This document shows positions 61,801 to 64,000 of a DNA stretch of 64,000 nucleotides, piece by piece (position 1 is the stretch's first letter; each line of letters begins with the position of its first letter). This stretch comes from Parietichytrium sp. I65-24A. Its lineage: Eukaryota > Sar > Bigyra > Thraustochytrida > Thraustochytriidae. The translations under genes and the position numbers were made by a program. Below the pieces are notes generated by a model, which saw only the letters and a list, made by a program, of their open reading frames with translations, ran no database searches and was not told the DNA's origin. Location of the stretch: positions 126,843-190,842 of the forward strand of contig BLSF01000024.1 of the NCBI GenBank assembly GCA_012862575.1. Direction: 5' to 3'.

Positions 61801-64000
61801 CGTCACCTTGACACTCACTTCAGGAAGATAATGAGGGCTGCGAAGCTTGGTGGTGATGTAGAAACGAAACTTATCCGAATATTCCACCACAGAGTCTCCA
61901 AGCTTGATGCAAGATACGCCTCCACGCTTAAACACCTGCTTGAGCAGCAGGGGCTCCAAAGCGGCGGGAAGAGTCTCACCAACGTTTTCCAGCAACACCG
62001 GCTTGCCAAATTGAATTGCATTCTCCATTGTTCGCAAGTAATTTGCGTCTGTCAATTTGCACACGGCAAGGTCATTTGGCCCCTCCATGTTTCGCAGCCA
62101 TCGATTCGCCTGGCCTTGTGGGTCGATCATGAGCGGCCAACGCCTAGAATTGTCGAGAATAATTGCATTCTCGACGCTGTAGTCATCGATTGGAAGGGCA
62201 TTGATCTGCCAAGTGCGAATTTTGACGGGGTCTCCAAGGGTGCGAACGAGATTCATTTCCTCCGGACTTGAGCACGGGATTCCCATCTTGATGGCATCCT
62301 CGATCCAGGCTCTGGTGATTTCCCTCCTGTAAGTCACGGTGAATGGGCCGAGATACGCAATCACACCTGAACAGACAAGAACATTTCCGATGAGCTTGTC
62401 GAGTAGTTCTGTAAGGCTGCTACGCTCGCTATTCCAGCGCACTTTTTCGCCACCGAGGCCAGAAATTAGCTTTTCTGCGCGGTCAAGCTTTGCTTGGCAA
62501 TCATTCACTTGTTTTTCTAGATCGTCCTTGCGTTGCTTGCACTGGTCGAGCTGGCTCGCGAGTCCTGCTACTCGATTCTCCACTTTTGTAAGTTCGGCCT
62601 GCTTTTCACGCAAGCCTGCCATAACAGTCTCAAACTCTTTCTCCGCTTCTGCAAGGGCGGCACGTTTGGGAGCCACGACTTTTGCGACGCGGTCGTACTC
62701 CACCATCGCGCGTACCCAGCAGCACAAGCCATACGCGGCCCTGGATGCTTTTTTGATTTTTTCCGGATCAAACGCATCATCTTCCACGTATGTGGTCACC
62801 TTTTGAATGATCTTTGGATCAATATTGTCCTTGTCGTATTCGATGAGAATGTTCAGTAGACGCGGGTCAGAAAGTAAGGACTTCTTCGCGGGTTCCCAAT
62901 AGTCGTTTATCTTCTTGTTTTGGTCCGCAGGGTCCTTGATCTTGATTGGTTTCACGCCAAGCATGATACACATCGCTTCCATCACCAACTTGACGCCATC
63001 TGGAGGACTCTTCATAGACTTGACCTCGGTAATGTCATTTTTGCTCAGAGTATTGAGTGCTGCAAGGGCCGAGTCTAGGATTGGCATGGCCTCGGCAAGG
63101 TCTGCTTCGCATTCGTCCTTGATGCCTTTGGCGTGCGTCGCCTTCTCGTTCGCAAAGGCCTCTTCTTTTTTTACGACCTGCGCGATCTTATCAGCTTCAG
63201 TCTGCTCCTTCTCAACGGCCACCATCATCTCCTCCGTTTGCTTCGTAGTGCGCAAAAGCACGGGCTGCAAATCTTGCAGTTCCTTCTGCATGCCAGACAC
63301 TGCATCCTCTGTGAACTGGAGTTTCTCGAGACCAACATGGTAGCGCTTGCGTGCTTGCTCCACCTCGCTTCGCTTTGCAGTGAGCAGGTTCTTAAAGGTA
63401 CTGATGAGCTCCAAAAAGGAGGTCGGAGTCACGTAGTAGTATCGACGAAGTTCCTGCTCAAACCTCTTGGCATAAGTGACGGTACTGACGTGAAACTTTT
63501 TGCAAAGCTCGACGCAAACCTTTTTCAGTGTCGAAGCATCCGACACGGATGGGTCGGCGGGTGAGGCACTCGATGGCTTGTCTGTCTCTTCTTCCATCTG
63601 CGCCGCTCCATTCTCACCAGATGCCTCTTCCGATTTGACCGGCTCCTCCTTCGGCCGTGAGGTTTTTTCAAAGCTTACGCTATCGAGAAATCTTTCCGCG
63701 ACTGAGGTAAGGGCGTCTTGGGGCCACTCAGAGAACCAGTCAATCACACAGCAATTCACAAGTGAAGGAAACTTGCGCAACCTGTTCCTGAACGAATCCC
63801 CGACTGGACTGAAAGCCAGCACGATGTGCAAATTCATTCGAATTCGGTCAACAACAAAAGCCCACAACATTTCGTTCGTTTCAATGTTCCGCCTCTCTGC
63901 TTTAGCGAACGGGCGGGCAAGCTCGCAGATTTCTGCCTTCTCGTCTGCGGCGAGGAGGTTTGGAACTTCTCCTGAATTCAAAAGACTGTTGATGTCTTCG
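58819..64000 (-). CDS. Axonemal dynein heavy chain, C-terminal part (runs off window)
   Basis: More than 1720 residues, open to the right edge in the same frame (EDINSLLNSGEVPN precedes the first internal start-like codon), so the 5' part lies outside. Domain order seen: end of AAA4 (NSGEVPNLLAADEKAEI; HIVLAFSPVGDSFRNRLRKF), coiled-coil stalk with microtubule-binding domain (PPDGVKLVMEAMCIMLGVKP; DYWEPAKKSLLSDPRLL), returning coiled coil, AAA5 with IDDYSVENAIILDNSRRWPL and DPQGQANRWLRNME, AAA6 (PLVFVLSPGSDP; GQGTLAEKLI; GNWVVLQNCHL), and the C-terminal domain ending LPVDKTAAHFVLRGTALV. This is a flagellar motor chain moving along doublet microtubules; whether inner or outer arm I cannot fix, though the single-headed inner-arm group (DNAH1/3/6/7/12-like) looks nearest. 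No intron interrupts the visible 5.2 kb. Confidence 0.93.
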   Translation of the reverse strand, partial: EDINSLLNSGEVPNLLAADEKAEICELARPFAKAERRNIETNEMLWAFVVDRIRMNLHIVLAFSPVGDSFRNRLRKFPSLVNCCVIDWFSEWPQDALTSVAERFLDSVSFEKTSRPKEEPVKSEEASGENGAAQMEEETDKPSSASPADPSVSDASTLKKVCVELCKKFHVSTVTYAKRFEQELRRYYYVTPTSFLELISTFKNLLTAKRSEVEQARKRYHVGLEKLQFTEDAVSGMQKELQDLQPVLLRTTKQTEEMMVAVEKEQTEADKIAQVVKKEEAFANEKATHAKGIKDECEADLAEAMPILDSALAALNTLSKNDITEVKSMKSPPDGVKLVMEAMCIMLGVKPIKIKDPADQNKKINDYWEPAKKSLLSDPRLLNILIEYDKDNIDPKIIQKVTTYVEDDAFDPEKIKKASRAAYGLCCWVRAMVEYDRVAKVVAPKRAALAEAEKEFETVMAGLREKQAELTKVENRVAGLASQLDQCKQRKDDLEKQVNDCQAKLDRAEKLISGLGGEKVRWNSERSSLTELLDKLIGNVLVCSGVIAYLGPFTVTYRREITRAWIEDAIKMGIPCSSPEEMNLVRTLGDPVKIRTWQINALPIDDYSVENAIILDNSRRWPLMIDPQGQANRWLRNMEGPNDLAVCKLTDANYLRTMENAIQFGKPVLLENVGETLPAALEPLLLKQVFKRGGVSCIKLGDSVVEYSDKFRFYITTKLRSPHYLPEVSVKVTLLNFMITPVGLEDQLLGIVVAKERPDLEKEKSQLILETSKNKNMLKEIEDKILHVMSSSQGNILEDATAIDVLSKSRTVAKEISEKQEVADKTAEKIEQARKAYVPIAKRAALMFFCVADLGYVDPMYQYSLGWFVNLYVSSINDSRRVTDDPDNIPLRLKNLQEYFTVLLYQNICRSLFEKDKLLFSFLLCVRLMSLHDADEGSNKPGGEDSSGSGKGLSKPKPSLNSETILFRFLLTGSVRSGEVPANPYQAFLSDKAWDDLEMFSEILKKIDFTTESALRDSLQLEGSAWAEYIDSPTPELLELPPKCKDKLSAFESLVLLRCLRPDRVVPAIRCFVSKEMGERFVEPPPFNLHACWRDSKATTPLVFVLSPGSDPMAGLNKFADEMGVKLFSLSLGQGQGTLAEKLIAKGAREGNWVVLQNCHLYPSWMPKLEQLLENLNLRFDALEAAEASAESGPGGATAASAPVDGEEEPIKSEFRLFLTSYPSEKFPVSILQNGVKMTNEPPMGLKANLQRSYTSPPLNEEEFFETVAPSASREFKKLLFGLCFFHAVIQERRSYGPIGWNIPYEFNESDLAISAKQLRLFVEEAQEDIPYKALLYCIGECNYGGRVTDDSDRKTLQTILAQFLNKDVVKQPDYKFDSEGKYAVPAPAPHPAYIEYIKTLPDASPDVMGLHENAEITKARGETKSLFDALISTQPRSQAAGSESPEDTVHHLADSILAKLPAENFDLESARKRYPIVYMESLNTVLTQELERFNKLLNTVRSSLKTLIKATKGLVVMSEDLEKVFFSLLEGRIPDAWRKSSYPSLKFLGTYISDLLERLDFYRGWIQNGSPKSFWYSALFFPQSFNTAILQNFARRHKVAIDKVTFEFHVTASTISAAPEDGAYIYGLFLEGARWDAERGVLTDSAPKILFSPAPTIHLLPAVGSEQATAPKYYHSPLYRTADRRGVLSTTGRSTNFIMHILLPVDKTAAHFVLRGTALVSQLSD

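Noticed and set aside
1-64000. Search for transposons, LTR-type or virus-derived elements
   Set aside because: I saw no reverse transcriptase, integrase, transposase or capsid-like protein and no long terminal repeats. Short repeats present are microsatellites and small tandem duplications. Reading by eye can miss short non-autonomous elements.

Overview
This is a nuclear eukaryotic window with widely spaced, intron-poor genes. Six kinds of evidence point to a stramenopile, most likely a labyrinthulomycete (thraustochytrid): a giant secreted protein with a Pro-Thr-Ser spacer of the A-P-T / S-P-T type, an axonemal dynein heavy chain (the organism makes flagellated cells), class 2 mitochondrial dihydroorotate dehydrogenase, MICOS and V-ATPase subunits, introns of only about 75-130 nt with GT-AG ends, and intergenic DNA full of microsatellites and small tandem duplications. 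The species assignment is inference. I found no bacterial operons, no tRNA or rRNA genes, no CRISPR array and no recognisable transposon or virus-derived gene.

Layout. 1-12.4 kb: an RCC1/BTB protein, then a head-to-tail pair of proton-dependent oligopeptide (POT/SLC15) transporters, then a small convergent coiled-coil protein. 15-27.6 kb: a NIPA-type magnesium transporter (three exons), an ABHD4/5-like alpha/beta hydrolase, mitochondrial DHODH, a small secreted TIL-type cysteine-rich protein, a mitochondrial RsfS/Iojap ribosome-silencing factor (two exons), an unrecognised putative mitochondrial protein (two exons) and a DCAF4-like WD40 protein. 27.6-33.7 kb is a gene-poor stretch. 33.7-39 kb: an NTF2/SnoaL-fold protein facing a 1443-residue type I membrane protein with the Pro-Thr spacer. 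39-45.3 kb is a second gene-poor stretch ending in an 18-bp satellite. 45.3-53.4 kb: an FGGY gluconokinase-like sugar kinase, two almost identical secreted 20-cysteine proteins of unknown family, a GFA/CENP-V-type zinc protein and a DHHC-family palmitoyltransferase with an altered active-site motif. 55-64 kb, all on the minus strand: a MIC10-like MICOS subunit with an added coiled coil, V-ATPase subunit C, and the C-terminal half of an axonemal dynein heavy chain that runs off the right edge.

The genes are mostly unrelated housekeeping functions and do not form a pathway. The only local relationships are two tandem duplications (POT pair, Cys-rich secreted pair). The points most worth following are the Cys-rich pair, whose near identity includes the intron but stops at the start and stop codons; a 9-base word (TGACTGTGA) and a partner word (TCAGAATTC/GAATTCTGA), recurrent in non-coding DNA and sometimes fused; the DHYC palmitoyltransferase; and a satellite that is open on both strands beside the sugar kinase. 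Where I call an ATG start, upstream in-frame codons without ATG were ignored.
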